Source of the DNA: an uncultured Curvibacter sp. | GTDB taxonomy: Bacteria > Pseudomonadota > Gammaproteobacteria > Burkholderiales > Burkholderiaceae | Assembly (NCBI GenBank): GCA_946481355.1 | Contig: CAMLNH010000045.1 | Coordinates: 1 to 11,657, forward strand | Direction of reading: 5' to 3' | DNA length: 11,657 bases | Part shown: positions 1 through 5,735 of the stretch, one piece after another | Layout: the number at the start of each line of letters is the position of its first letter | Position numbering within the stretch: the first letter of the stretch is position 1 | Made by a program: the position numbers and the translations under genes | The notes under the pieces: generated by a model | What the model was told of the DNA's origin: nothing | Seen by the model: only the letters and a program-made list of their open reading frames with translations | Databases searched by the model: none

Positions 1-596
1 AGCCGCGCACTGTCTATTCCGTGCAGATGAAGATGATCAACACCTTCATCGACAAACGCGCGCTGCAGTACGCCAGCCTGGTGCGCGAGAACGCCGAGAA
101 GACCGGCGTGAGCCGCAGCCTGATCTACACCATCATCCGCATCGAAAGCGCCTTCAACCCCTATGCGGTCTCCAGCGCCCCGGCCTACGGCCTGATGCAG
201 CTCGTGCCCACCAGCGGCGGGCGCGAGGCCTACCGCAAGGCACGCGGCGAAGACGTGATCCCCACCAAGGAATTTCTCTTCGCGCCCGAGAACAACATCG
301 AGTTCGGCACCGCCTACCTCGGCGTACTGCTGTTCGACAGCCCGCTGCGCGAGATCCGCGACCCGCTCTCACGCGAGTACTGCGCCATCGCCGCCTACAA
401 CACGGGGCCGAGCAATGTCTACCGCGCCTTCAGCAACAAGAACGGCCGTGCGCGCCAGGACGAGGCGCTGGACGCCGTCAACGCGATGCGCCCCGACGAT
501 GTGTACACCGCGCTGCGCAGCAAGCTGCCCTATGCGGAGACGCGCGGCTACATCGCCAACGCGGTACAGACCAAGAAGCGCTACGCCATGATGTGA
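1..596 (+). CDS. mltC: MltC-type lytic murein transglycosylase (3' part, start outside window)
   Basis: The reading frame is open from the first bases (first whole codon at 3), so this is the C-terminal part of a longer protein. What remains is almost exactly the SLT catalytic domain of membrane-bound lytic transglycosylase C, which cleaves the MurNAc-GlcNAc bond of peptidoglycan with 1,6-anhydro product formation in the periplasm. Family marks visible in order: the catalytic glutamate in IESAFNPYA (codon 144-146), GLMQ about 20 residues later, FLFAPENNIEFGTAYL, AYNTGPSNVYRAF, and a C-terminal MRPDDVYTALRS...AETRGYI segment that is characteristic of MltC rather than of Slt70 or MltE. The missing upstream part would hold the lipoprotein signal and the DUF3393-type domain. 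The GTG at 21 and ATG at 27 are internal codons, not the true start. The next gene starts 73 bases downstream with its own promoter-like element. Confidence 0.87.
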   Translation, partial: PRTVYSVQMKMINTFIDKRALQYASLVRENAEKTGVSRSLIYTIIRIESAFNPYAVSSAPAYGLMQLVPTSGGREAYRKARGEDVIPTKEFLFAPENNIEFGTAYLGVLLFDSPLREIRDPLSREYCAIAAYNTGPSNVYRAFSNKNGRARQDEALDAVNAMRPDDVYTALRSKLPYAETRGYIANAVQTKKRYAMM

Positions 597-603
597 GACC
601 CGA

Positions 604-637
604 CAGTCACGCGACTGTCATCTGCGCTGCCTAGCAT
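604..637 (+). promoter_or_regulatory. Pho-box-like element with -10, upstream of the phytase-like gene
   Basis: Positions 604-621 read CAGTCAC-GCGA-CTGTCAT. These are two 7-base half sites repeated with an 11-base period, the second identical to the PhoB consensus half site CTGTCAT and the first matching at 5 of 7. Exactly 10 bases later is TAGCAT (632-637), a -10-like hexamer at 4 of 6, with no recognisable -35. That is the architecture of E. coli phoA, where the Pho box replaces the -35. Predicted transcription start is about 644, some 25 bases before the ATG at 670. The same bases also form a perfect 7-bp inverted repeat (602-608 / 613-619), so a hairpin or another operator is possible. 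No T tract follows, so it is not a convincing terminator for the preceding gene. The PhoB assignment is an inference. Confidence 0.5.
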
Positions 638-669
638 GCGGGCTTTCCAACCACCGCAAGCCTGTCACC

Positions 670-2031
670 ATGCGCATCGCTCCCCTGCTGTCCCTGCTGC
701 TGCTCGGCTCCACCCTGCCCGCCCAGGCGCAGAGCGCCTTCCCCGCCACGCTCGCCGGCCACGCGCTGCTGCCGGCGCAGACCTACATCGCCGCGCCCAA
801 GGACGCACCGGCGAGTGTGCAGACCTCGGGCAAGTACACCACGCCCAACGGCCGCCGCGAAGACCGCCTGGGCGTGATCGCGGGCAGTTCCTACCTCTCG
901 GCCAAGGACGCCCCCAAGCCCACGGGCATCAGCCTGCCCTTCAAGGGCCAGCCCGTGCAGGGCTTCTCGGGCATCAAGGCCATGACGGACGGCAGCTACT
1001 GGGTGTTGACCGACAACGGCTTCGGCAGCAAGGCCAATTCGCCCGACGCCATGCTCATGTTCCATCAGGTCAAGCCCGACTGGAAGAGCGGAAAGGTCCG
1101 GCGCCTGCAGACCTTCTTCCTGCACGACCCCGACCACAAAGTGCCCTTCCTCATCGTCAACGAAGGCACGAAGAAGCGTTACCTGACCGGCGCCGATTTC
1201 GACATCGAGTCCATGCAGATCATCGGCAACCACGTCTGGTTCGGCGATGAACTCGGCCCCTACCTGATCCAGACCGACCGCAAAGGCAAGGTGCTGGCCG
1301 TGCACGACACCTATGTCGACGGCAAGCTCACCCGCTCGCCCGACCACTACAGCGTCACCCCGCCTGCAGTGCCCGGCGCCTTCAGCACACCGATCCGCCG
1401 TTCGCGCGGCTACGAGGGCATGGCCGCCAGCAAAGACGGCCAGTTCCTCTATCCCCTGCTCGAGGGCCCGCTGTGGGACGAAGCCGGCAAGCAGTGGGAA
1501 AACAAGGACGGCCGCGAGGTCCTGCGCGTGCTGGAGTTCAACGTGACCCAAGGCAAGTGGACCGGCCGCTCCTGGAAATACGCGCTCGAACTCAAGGGCA
1601 ACAACATCGGCGACTTCAACATGATCGACGCCAACACCGGCCTGATCATCGAGCGCGACAACGGCGAGGGCCTGGAGCACACCGCCTGCAACGGCCCGGC
1701 GCGCCCGGACTGCCAGAACGTGCCGGCGAAGTTCAAGCGCGTCTACAAGGTCAGCCTCAAGGAGGTGGACGCCGACGGCTTCATGCGCAAGATCGGCTAC
1801 GTGGACCTGCTCGACATCCAGGACCCCCAGGGCGTGGCCAAGGTGGGCGGCGCAAACGGCAAGTTCACCTTCCCCTTCGTGACCATCGAGGACGTGGACG
1901 TGGTGGACGCCGAGCACATCGTCATCGCCAACGACAACAACCTGCCCTATTCCTCGGGCCGCGAGCTGGGCCGCAACGATGACAACGAGTTCATCCTGCT
2001 GCACGTGCCGGAGCTGCTGAGCGCACGCTGA
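670..2031 (+). CDS. Exported esterase-like/phytase-like family protein
   Basis: A 453-residue secreted protein. Residues 1-20 form a Sec signal peptide (MR, a leucine-rich core, and a likely AQA cleavage site before QS). The remainder matches the 'esterase-like activity of phytase' family (Phytase-like, PF13449), a beta-propeller fold predicted to hydrolyse phosphoesters. Family features visible are WVLTDNGFGSKANS (about 111-124), a YEGMA segment at 248-252 followed by a kDGqFLYPLLEGPL strand, IIERDNGEG (about 326-334), and a C-terminal IANDNNLPYSSGR...DDNEFI stretch. Cysteines in HTACNGPARPDC could form a disulfide. The substrate is not known for this subgroup, and true phytase activity should not be assumed. 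The ATG at 670 gives a complete signal peptide; the ribosome binding site is weak. The Pho-box-like element just upstream suggests induction by phosphate limitation. A rho-independent terminator follows, so it is probably monocistronic. Confidence 0.85.
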   Translation: MRIAPLLSLLLLGSTLPAQAQSAFPATLAGHALLPAQTYIAAPKDAPASVQTSGKYTTPNGRREDRLGVIAGSSYLSAKDAPKPTGISLPFKGQPVQGFSGIKAMTDGSYWVLTDNGFGSKANSPDAMLMFHQVKPDWKSGKVRRLQTFFLHDPDHKVPFLIVNEGTKKRYLTGADFDIESMQIIGNHVWFGDELGPYLIQTDRKGKVLAVHDTYVDGKLTRSPDHYSVTPPAVPGAFSTPIRRSRGYEGMAASKDGQFLYPLLEGPLWDEAGKQWENKDGREVLRVLEFNVTQGKWTGRSWKYALELKGNNIGDFNMIDANTGLIIERDNGEGLEHTACNGPARPDCQNVPAKFKRVYKVSLKEVDADGFMRKIGYVDLLDIQDPQGVAKVGGANGKFTFPFVTIEDVDVVDAEHIVIANDNNLPYSSGRELGRNDDNEFILLHVPELLSAR

Positions 2032-2050
2032 GCACAGGAAGACAGGCAGC

Positions 2051-2075
2051 ACGGGGGCCAAGGCCCCCGTCTTTT
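2051..2075 (+). terminator. Rho-independent terminator of the phytase-like gene
   Basis: ACGGGGGC (2051-2058), loop CAAG, GCCCCCGT (2063-2070): an 8-bp perfect stem (9 bp if the loop is read as AA) followed by CTTTT. It lies 20 bases after the stop codon at 2031. On the opposite strand no T tract follows, so it works as a terminator only for the plus strand, although hsp20 converges on it from the right. Confidence 0.85.
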
Positions 2076-2094
2076 CCGGGCCGGCGCCCGAGCC

Positions 2095-2523
2095 CTACTC
2101 GATGCGCAGCTTCTGCCCGGCGAGCACCTGCTTCTTGGGCAGCGTCAGCGTCAATACGCCGTTGTCGTACCTGGCCTTGGCCTGGCTCTCGTCCACGTCC
2201 TGCGGCAACTGGATGCCGCGCGAGACCGAGCCGTAGTAACGCTCGCTGCGCAGCACCTTGTCGCCTTCAGTCTGCTGGTCTTCCTGCTTGACCTCGGCGC
2301 GCACCATGACCATGCCACCTTCGATGGTGACGTGGATGTCTTCCTTGCGCACGCCGGGGATTTCGGCCGAGACCGTGTAGGCGCCGCCGTTCTCCTTCAC
2401 GTCCATCTTGATCGCGCCTGGACTGGGCAGGGAGTCGCCGTGCAGCGGCTTGACGTAAAAGCCCGGCGCCACGTCGCGGAAGAAATCGTCAAACAGGCTG
2501 CCGCGTGAAATCAGAGAGTTCAT
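2095..2523 (-). CDS. Small heat-shock protein, Hsp20/alpha-crystallin family
   Basis: A 142-residue ATP-independent holdase chaperone of the cytoplasm, which binds unfolding proteins until DnaK/ClpB refold them. The alpha-crystallin domain spans about residues 37-131 and shows the family marks: AEIPGVRKEDIHV (53-65), the A-x-x-x-N-G-V-L motif at 117-124, and LTLPKK. The C-terminal tail carries an L-x-I anchor (L139, I141) that docks into neighbouring subunits. The short N-terminal arm (MNSLISRGSLFDDFFRD) is typical of the class-A bacterial proteins. The frame stays open upstream to 2571, but the ATG at 2523 is preferred because GGAGG sits 6-7 bases before it and because the predicted sigma-32 start site (about 2568) lies downstream of the earlier codon. 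It converges on the phytase-like gene. No good terminator of its own is visible. Confidence 0.93.
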   Translation of the reverse strand: MNSLISRGSLFDDFFRDVAPGFYVKPLHGDSLPSPGAIKMDVKENGGAYTVSAEIPGVRKEDIHVTIEGGMVMVRAEVKQEDQQTEGDKVLRSERYYGSVSRGIQLPQDVDESQAKARYDNGVLTLTLPKKQVLAGQKLRIE

Positions 2524-2574
2524 GGTGTCCTCCAGCTTCTTGCAGGCCGCGCACCGCGCACGGCTCTGCAAAAA

Positions 2575-2603
2575 ATATAGGGAGCACCGCCCGGCTTCTC
2601 AAG
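2575..2603 (-). promoter_or_regulatory. Sigma-32 (RpoH) type heat-shock promoter of hsp20
   Basis: Read on the minus strand: CTTGAGA (2603-2597), 14 bases, then CCCTATAT (2582-2575). The RpoH consensus is CTTGAAA, 13-15 bases, CCCCATNT, so the match is 6 of 7 and 6 of 7 defined positions with correct spacing. The predicted start is near 2568, leaving a 45-base leader before the ATG at 2523. The gene it drives is a heat-shock chaperone, which supports the call. Confidence 0.8.
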
Positions 2604-2612
2604 AGCCGGGCG
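2588..2612. repeat. Perfect 9-bp inverted repeat around the heat-shock -35
   Basis: CGCCCGGCT (2588-2596), a 7-base centre TCTCAAG, AGCCGGGCG (2604-2612). The centre is exactly the -35 element of the sigma-32 promoter. As RNA it could be the terminator stem of the ene-reductase gene, which ends 33 bases upstream on the minus strand, but the T run comes only about 15 bases after the stem. As DNA it could be an operator. The repeat is certain; its role is not. Confidence 0.6.
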
Positions 2613-2644
2613 CAGCCTCGTTGACGCAGATCAAAGGCGCCGGC

Positions 2645-3730
2645 TCAGGCGGCTTGCGTCTCGCCCTGCCAGCGCGGGTAGTCGGTGTAACCCTCGGGGC
2701 CTTCGGTATAGAAGGTCTTGGGGTTGGCCGGGTTCAGCGGTGCACCGATGCGCAGGCGCTCGGGCAGGTCGGGGTTGGCCAGGAAGGGCACGCCGAAGGC
2801 CACGGCGTCGAGCTGGCCGCTGGCCACGGCCTGGGCCGCCTCGGCACCGCTGTAGCCCATATTGCCGATCAGCACGCCCTTGTAGGCGGCGCGGGCGGGC
2901 GTCATCACATCGCCCTTCTGGATGCCCTTGAAGTCGCCACGCATCAGGTGCAGGTAGGCCAGCTCGAAACGGTTGAGCTCACCGGCCAGCCAGGTCGTCA
3001 GGCCCACGGGGTCGCTGTCGATCATGCTGTTGAAGCTGTTGAGCGGCGACAGGCGCAGGCCCACGCGCTCGCTGCCCCAGACGGCGCAGGTGGCTTCGAG
3101 CACCTCGAACAGCAGGCGAGCGCGGTTTTCACGCGGGCCGCCGTAGGGACCGCTGCGTTTGTTGGCGCCATCGCGCAGGAACTCGTCGAGCAGATAGCCG
3201 TTGGCGCCGTGCACTTCCACGCCGTCGAAGCCCGCGGCCTTGGCGTTTTCGGCCGCCTTCCTGAAGCCGGCCACGATGCCCGGCAGCTCGTCGTCGCGCA
3301 GGGCACGCGGCTCGGCATAGGCCACCTTGCCCTTGGGCGTGTGCACCATGTCGCTGGTGATGGCGATGGCGCTCGGTGCCACGGGCTGGGCGTCGCCATT
3401 GAGATCGGGGTGGCAGGCGCGGCCGCCGTGCCAGACCTGCAGGAAGATGCGGCCGCCCGCGGCGTGCACGGCGTCGGTCACGAGGCGCCAGCCCTCCACC
3501 TGGGCTTGCGAGTGCACGCCCGGCTCCTTCCAGAACGCCGAGTTGCCTTCCATGGCCATGGTGGCCTCGGCGATCAGCAGGCCGGCGCTGGCGCGCTGGG
3601 CATAGTGCTCGGCCATCATGGCGTTGGGCAGGTGTGCCTCGCCGGCACGGGCGCGCGTCAGCGGCGCCATGAAGATACGGTTGGGCACATTCAATGCGCC
3701 CACTTGCAGGGGGGTGAACAGGGTGGTCAT
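2645..3730 (-). CDS. Old Yellow Enzyme family ene-reductase (NemA-like alkene reductase)
   Basis: A 361-residue FMN-dependent TIM-barrel oxidoreductase that uses NAD(P)H to reduce activated C=C bonds of enals, enones, maleimides and, in relatives, nitro compounds and nitrate esters. Marks visible: APLTRARA (T25 near the flavin), LLIAEAT, FLQVWHGGR (Q98), HGANGYLLDEFL with the substrate-binding pair H174/N177 and proton donor Y179, VGLRLSP (R226), IGNMGYS, and the C-terminal EGYTDYP. Length is normal for classical OYEs. The usual FMN-phosphate arginine in the FGR-x-F-I-x-NPDL motif is valine here (AFGVPFLANPDL, V314). It is transcribed in the same direction as ada/eamA but lies 111 bases after ada, behind a large hairpin and with its own operator-like palindrome, so it may be a separate unit. 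No clear Shine-Dalgarno precedes the ATG. The gene name nemA is plausible but not assigned. Confidence 0.92.
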   Translation of the reverse strand: MTTLFTPLQVGALNVPNRIFMAPLTRARAGEAHLPNAMMAEHYAQRASAGLLIAEATMAMEGNSAFWKEPGVHSQAQVEGWRLVTDAVHAAGGRIFLQVWHGGRACHPDLNGDAQPVAPSAIAITSDMVHTPKGKVAYAEPRALRDDELPGIVAGFRKAAENAKAAGFDGVEVHGANGYLLDEFLRDGANKRSGPYGGPRENRARLLFEVLEATCAVWGSERVGLRLSPLNSFNSMIDSDPVGLTTWLAGELNRFELAYLHLMRGDFKGIQKGDVMTPARAAYKGVLIGNMGYSGAEAAQAVASGQLDAVAFGVPFLANPDLPERLRIGAPLNPANPKTFYTEGPEGYTDYPRWQGETQAA

Positions 3731-3757
3731 GGGATGCAGAGGGGGAAGGAAGACAAA

Positions 3758-3771
3758 AGACCTGGTGATCT
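3758..3771 (-). promoter_or_regulatory. NemR-box-like palindrome upstream of the ene-reductase
   Basis: Plus strand AGACC-TGGT-GATCT, centred about 34 bases before the ene-reductase ATG. The E. coli NemR operator, as I recall it, is TAGACC-NNNN-GGTCTA. Here 9 of the 10 inner bases match with the same 4-base gap, while the outermost T/A pair is absent. NemR is the TetR-family repressor of nemA that responds to electrophiles and hypochlorite. No tetR-like gene is present in the window, so the regulator would have to be elsewhere. Confidence 0.45.
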
Positions 3772-3790
3772 TGCCCCAGCAGGCCCGTTG

Positions 3791-3849
3791 CTGCAGGCCG
3801 CGCCACAGAACACGGGGGTGGCGTGCGGGTTCTGGCGCGGCCTATGCAG
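3791..3849. repeat. Large imperfect inverted repeat across the ada stop codon
   Basis: CTGCA-GGCCGCGCC-(AC)-AGAAC at 3791-3811 pairs with GTTCT-GGCGCGGCC-(TA)-TGCAG at 3829-3849, with a 17-base GC-rich loop. That gives 19 paired positions, each arm carrying one 2-base bulge. The repeat covers the last codons and stop of the methyltransferase gene. As minus-strand RNA it would be a very stable stem-loop at the 3' end of the eamA-ada transcript, but no T tract follows. It may protect or attenuate the transcript rather than act as a classical terminator. Confidence 0.6.
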
Positions 3850-4711
3850 GCTCGGCGGTCATGGGTGTAGAGGTCGCAGCCTCCCAGGCCAGCATGGCGC
3901 TCTTGCGCTCATCGCCCCAGCGGTAGTGACCGCTCTCTCCGCTCTCACGGATCACGCGATGGCAGGGAATCAGATAGGCAATGGTGTTGGCCGCCAGTGC
4001 GCTGCCCACGGCACGCTGGGCCCTGGGCCGGCCCGCCAGCGCAGCGAGCTGGGTGTAGGAGACACGCCGCCCTGGCGGCAGGCGCAACAGCGCCTCCCAG
4101 ACCTTGAGCTGGAAGTTGGTGCCGCGCAGCAGCAGGTGCAGGCGGCCGGGCTGGGGCGTGGCGGGAAAGACCTGGCCCATCAGGTGCTGCGCCTGGGCCT
4201 CGTCCTGCCGCAGCTCGGCCGCGGGCCAGGCAAAGCGCAGCTCCTGCAGGCGCTGCGCCGCGTCTTCGTTAAGAAAGGCCAGATAGCAGATGCCGCGTGG
4301 CGTCCAGCCGACCAGCGCGACACCGAAGGGCGTCTCGGCCTGCCCCCAACCCAGCACGAGCCCGGCGCCACCACTCTTGATCTCGCCGGGCGTCATGGCT
4401 TCGCAACTCACCAGCAGGTCGTGCAGACGCCCCGGGCCCGAGAGGCCGCTGGCCTGCGCCGCGTCCAGCACACCCTGCTCCGAGCGCAGGGCGGCCAGCG
4501 CGTGCTCCTTGCTCAGGTACTGCAGGAAGCGCTTGGGCGAGATGCCGGCCCAGGCGGCAAAGATGCGCTGCAGATGGTGCTCGCTCAGGTGCACTGCAGC
4601 GGCCACCTCGGCCAGGGAGGGCTGCTGATGCGCGTGCGCACGCAGGTAGCGGATGGCCTGGGCCACCAGCGCGTACTGGCGCGCGGGCTGGACCAGCAGG
4701 GCCTCATCCAT
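3842..4711 (-). CDS. ada: AraC-type HTH / methylated-DNA-[protein]-cysteine S-methyltransferase fusion (Ada-like)
   Basis: A 289-residue two-domain protein. Residues 13-112 are an AraC/XylS double helix-turn-helix (AVHLSEHHLQRIFAAWAGISPKRF, then a second helix-turn-helix). Residues 115-280 are an O6-alkylguanine-DNA alkyltransferase: TNFQLKVWEALLRLPPGRRVSYTQLA, RAVGSALAANTIAYLIPCHRVIRESG, and GHYRWGDERKSAMLAWE, with acceptor cysteine C250 in PCHRV. It transfers the methyl group of O6-methylguanine or O4-methylthymine to C250 in a one-way reaction. Compared with full-length Ada (about 350 residues), the N-terminal zinc/methylphosphotriester domain, whose methylation converts Ada into an activator, is absent. 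It starts inside the end of the upstream EamA gene (8-base overlap, ATGGATGA), so translation is probably coupled. The Ada name is by similarity; the regulatory role is uncertain without the sensor domain. Confidence 0.9.
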   Translation of the reverse strand: MDEALLVQPARQYALVAQAIRYLRAHAHQQPSLAEVAAAVHLSEHHLQRIFAAWAGISPKRFLQYLSKEHALAALRSEQGVLDAAQASGLSGPGRLHDLLVSCEAMTPGEIKSGGAGLVLGWGQAETPFGVALVGWTPRGICYLAFLNEDAAQRLQELRFAWPAAELRQDEAQAQHLMGQVFPATPQPGRLHLLLRGTNFQLKVWEALLRLPPGRRVSYTQLAALAGRPRAQRAVGSALAANTIAYLIPCHRVIRESGESGHYRWGDERKSAMLAWEAATSTPMTAEPA

Positions 4712-5606
4712 GGACCGGCTCCTTGCGCGCCCACAGCGTACGCGGGTCGAAACCCGTCACCAGGGCCGTGCCCACCAGCACCACCAGGCCGCCGCCCAGC
4801 GTGTGCCAGCCCACGGCCTCGCCCAGGAAGAGCCAGCCCCAGAGCACGCCGAAGAGCGGGATCAGAAAACCCACGGTCAAGGCCGGCGCCGCGCCGATGT
4901 CGGCCACCAGACGGAAATACAGCAGATAGGCCACGCCCGTGCACAGCAGGCCTAGCGCCGCCACCATGCCCAGCACCGTGGGGCCAGGGGTGGCCGGCGC
5001 CGGCAGCCAGGGCAGCAGGGGCAGGCCCCAGAGCACGGCGGCCCACATGCTGCCGTGCGCATTGGCCAGCGGCCCCTGCGTGGGCGCCACGCGGGCGTAG
5101 TTGCTGGCCAGGCCGTAGCAGGCGGTGGCCGCCAGGGTCGCGGCGATGGCCCAGCCCGCGCCGGGCTGCAGCGCGGCCGGATCCACGCCCAGCAGCAGTG
5201 CCACCCCGGCCACGCCCAGCAGCATGCCCAGGGCCGCACGCGGGCTCAGCGGCGTGCGCTGCCAGAGCGCGGCGATCAGCGCGCCCCAGATCGGGCCGGT
5301 GGCGTTGAGGATGGACAGCAGCGAGGCCGGCAGGGTACGCGCCGCATAGGCAAACAACAGGAAAGGCAGCGCGGTGTTGAACAGGCCCAGCACGGCGTAG
5401 TGCCGGCCCTGGCCCTTCCAGACCAGGGGCTGGCGCAGCCAGCGCGCCACGGCCCACAGCAGCAGGGCCCCCAGCAGCACCCGGGCCTCGATGAGCCAGG
5501 CCGGCCCGAGCACGGGCACGGCCACACGCATGAACAGGAAGGAGGCGCCCCAGATGGCGGCGAGCGAAAGGAGCTGGATCAGGCTGGTGGTCGACATGGT
5601 GCCCAT
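4704..5606 (-). CDS. EamA (DMT superfamily) transporter
   Basis: A 300-residue inner-membrane protein with about ten hydrophobic segments arranged as two tandem EamA repeats (about residues 10-140 and 150-285), the usual length and layout of the drug/metabolite exporter family. Typical family marks are LAAIWGASFLFMRVAVPVLGP near the start, SLLSILNATGPIWGALIAAL at the end of the first repeat, and GFLIPLFGVLWGWLFLGE at the end of the second. The substrate cannot be deduced; relatives export amino acids or small metabolites. The frame is open to 5693, but the hydrophobic domain begins soon after the ATG codons at 5606 and 5597. I chose 5606 because AGG lies 7 bases before it; 5597 is a close alternative. 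It is the first gene of a coupled pair with the methyltransferase fusion and diverges from cheV across 129 bases. Confidence 0.88.
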   Translation of the reverse strand: MGTMSTTSLIQLLSLAAIWGASFLFMRVAVPVLGPAWLIEARVLLGALLLWAVARWLRQPLVWKGQGRHYAVLGLFNTALPFLLFAYAARTLPASLLSILNATGPIWGALIAALWQRTPLSPRAALGMLLGVAGVALLLGVDPAALQPGAGWAIAATLAATACYGLASNYARVAPTQGPLANAHGSMWAAVLWGLPLLPWLPAPATPGPTVLGMVAALGLLCTGVAYLLYFRLVADIGAAPALTVGFLIPLFGVLWGWLFLGEAVGWHTLGGGLVVLVGTALVTGFDPRTLWARKEPVHG

Positions 5607-5677
5607 TTTGAGGCCTGGCGCGGGCCACGACCACCCGATTCTTGCGCACTTGCACACGGGCCCATCGCAGCCCCGGC

Positions 5678-5706
5678 TTGCCGTCTGCGACACTAACGGC
5701 TACGCT
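5678..5706 (+). promoter_or_regulatory. Possible sigma-70 promoter of cheV
   Basis: TTGCCG (5678-5683), 17 bases, TACGCT (5701-5706), with a predicted start near 5713 and the cheV ATG at 5736. The -35 matches 4 of 6 and the -10 only 3 of 6. I saw no sigma-28 flagellar-type promoter (TAAA-15-GCCGATAA) in the gap, which is the usual alternative for chemotaxis genes. Weak evidence. Confidence 0.3.
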
Positions 5707-5735
5707 CTCACGCAACAGCCTACAGGACCGTCCCC

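Noticed and set aside
602..619. GACAGTC-ACGC-GACTGTC as a terminator for the transglycosylase gene
   Set aside because: The 7-bp stem is perfect, but ATCTGCGCTG follows rather than a T tract. The same bases are better explained as a PhoB-type direct repeat with a correctly spaced -10.
631..2061. A 476-codon open frame on the minus strand opposite the phytase-like gene
   Set aside because: Val/Ala/His/Gly-rich shadow of GC-ended codons. It also runs through the plus-strand terminator and has no ribosome binding site or domain.
2077..2090. CGGGC-CGGC-GCCCG as a terminator for hsp20
   Set aside because: Only five base pairs, and on the minus strand it is followed by GGAAAAGAC rather than Ts.
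2522..5308. A 928-codon open frame on the plus strand, antisense to hsp20, the ene-reductase, the methyltransferase fusion and eamA
   Set aside because: It is the mirror frame of strongly GC-ended minus-strand genes, in which stops are rare. Its translation is low-complexity, rich in Gly/Ala/Arg/His/Gln, and shows no domain, while the minus-strand products are all recognisable families.
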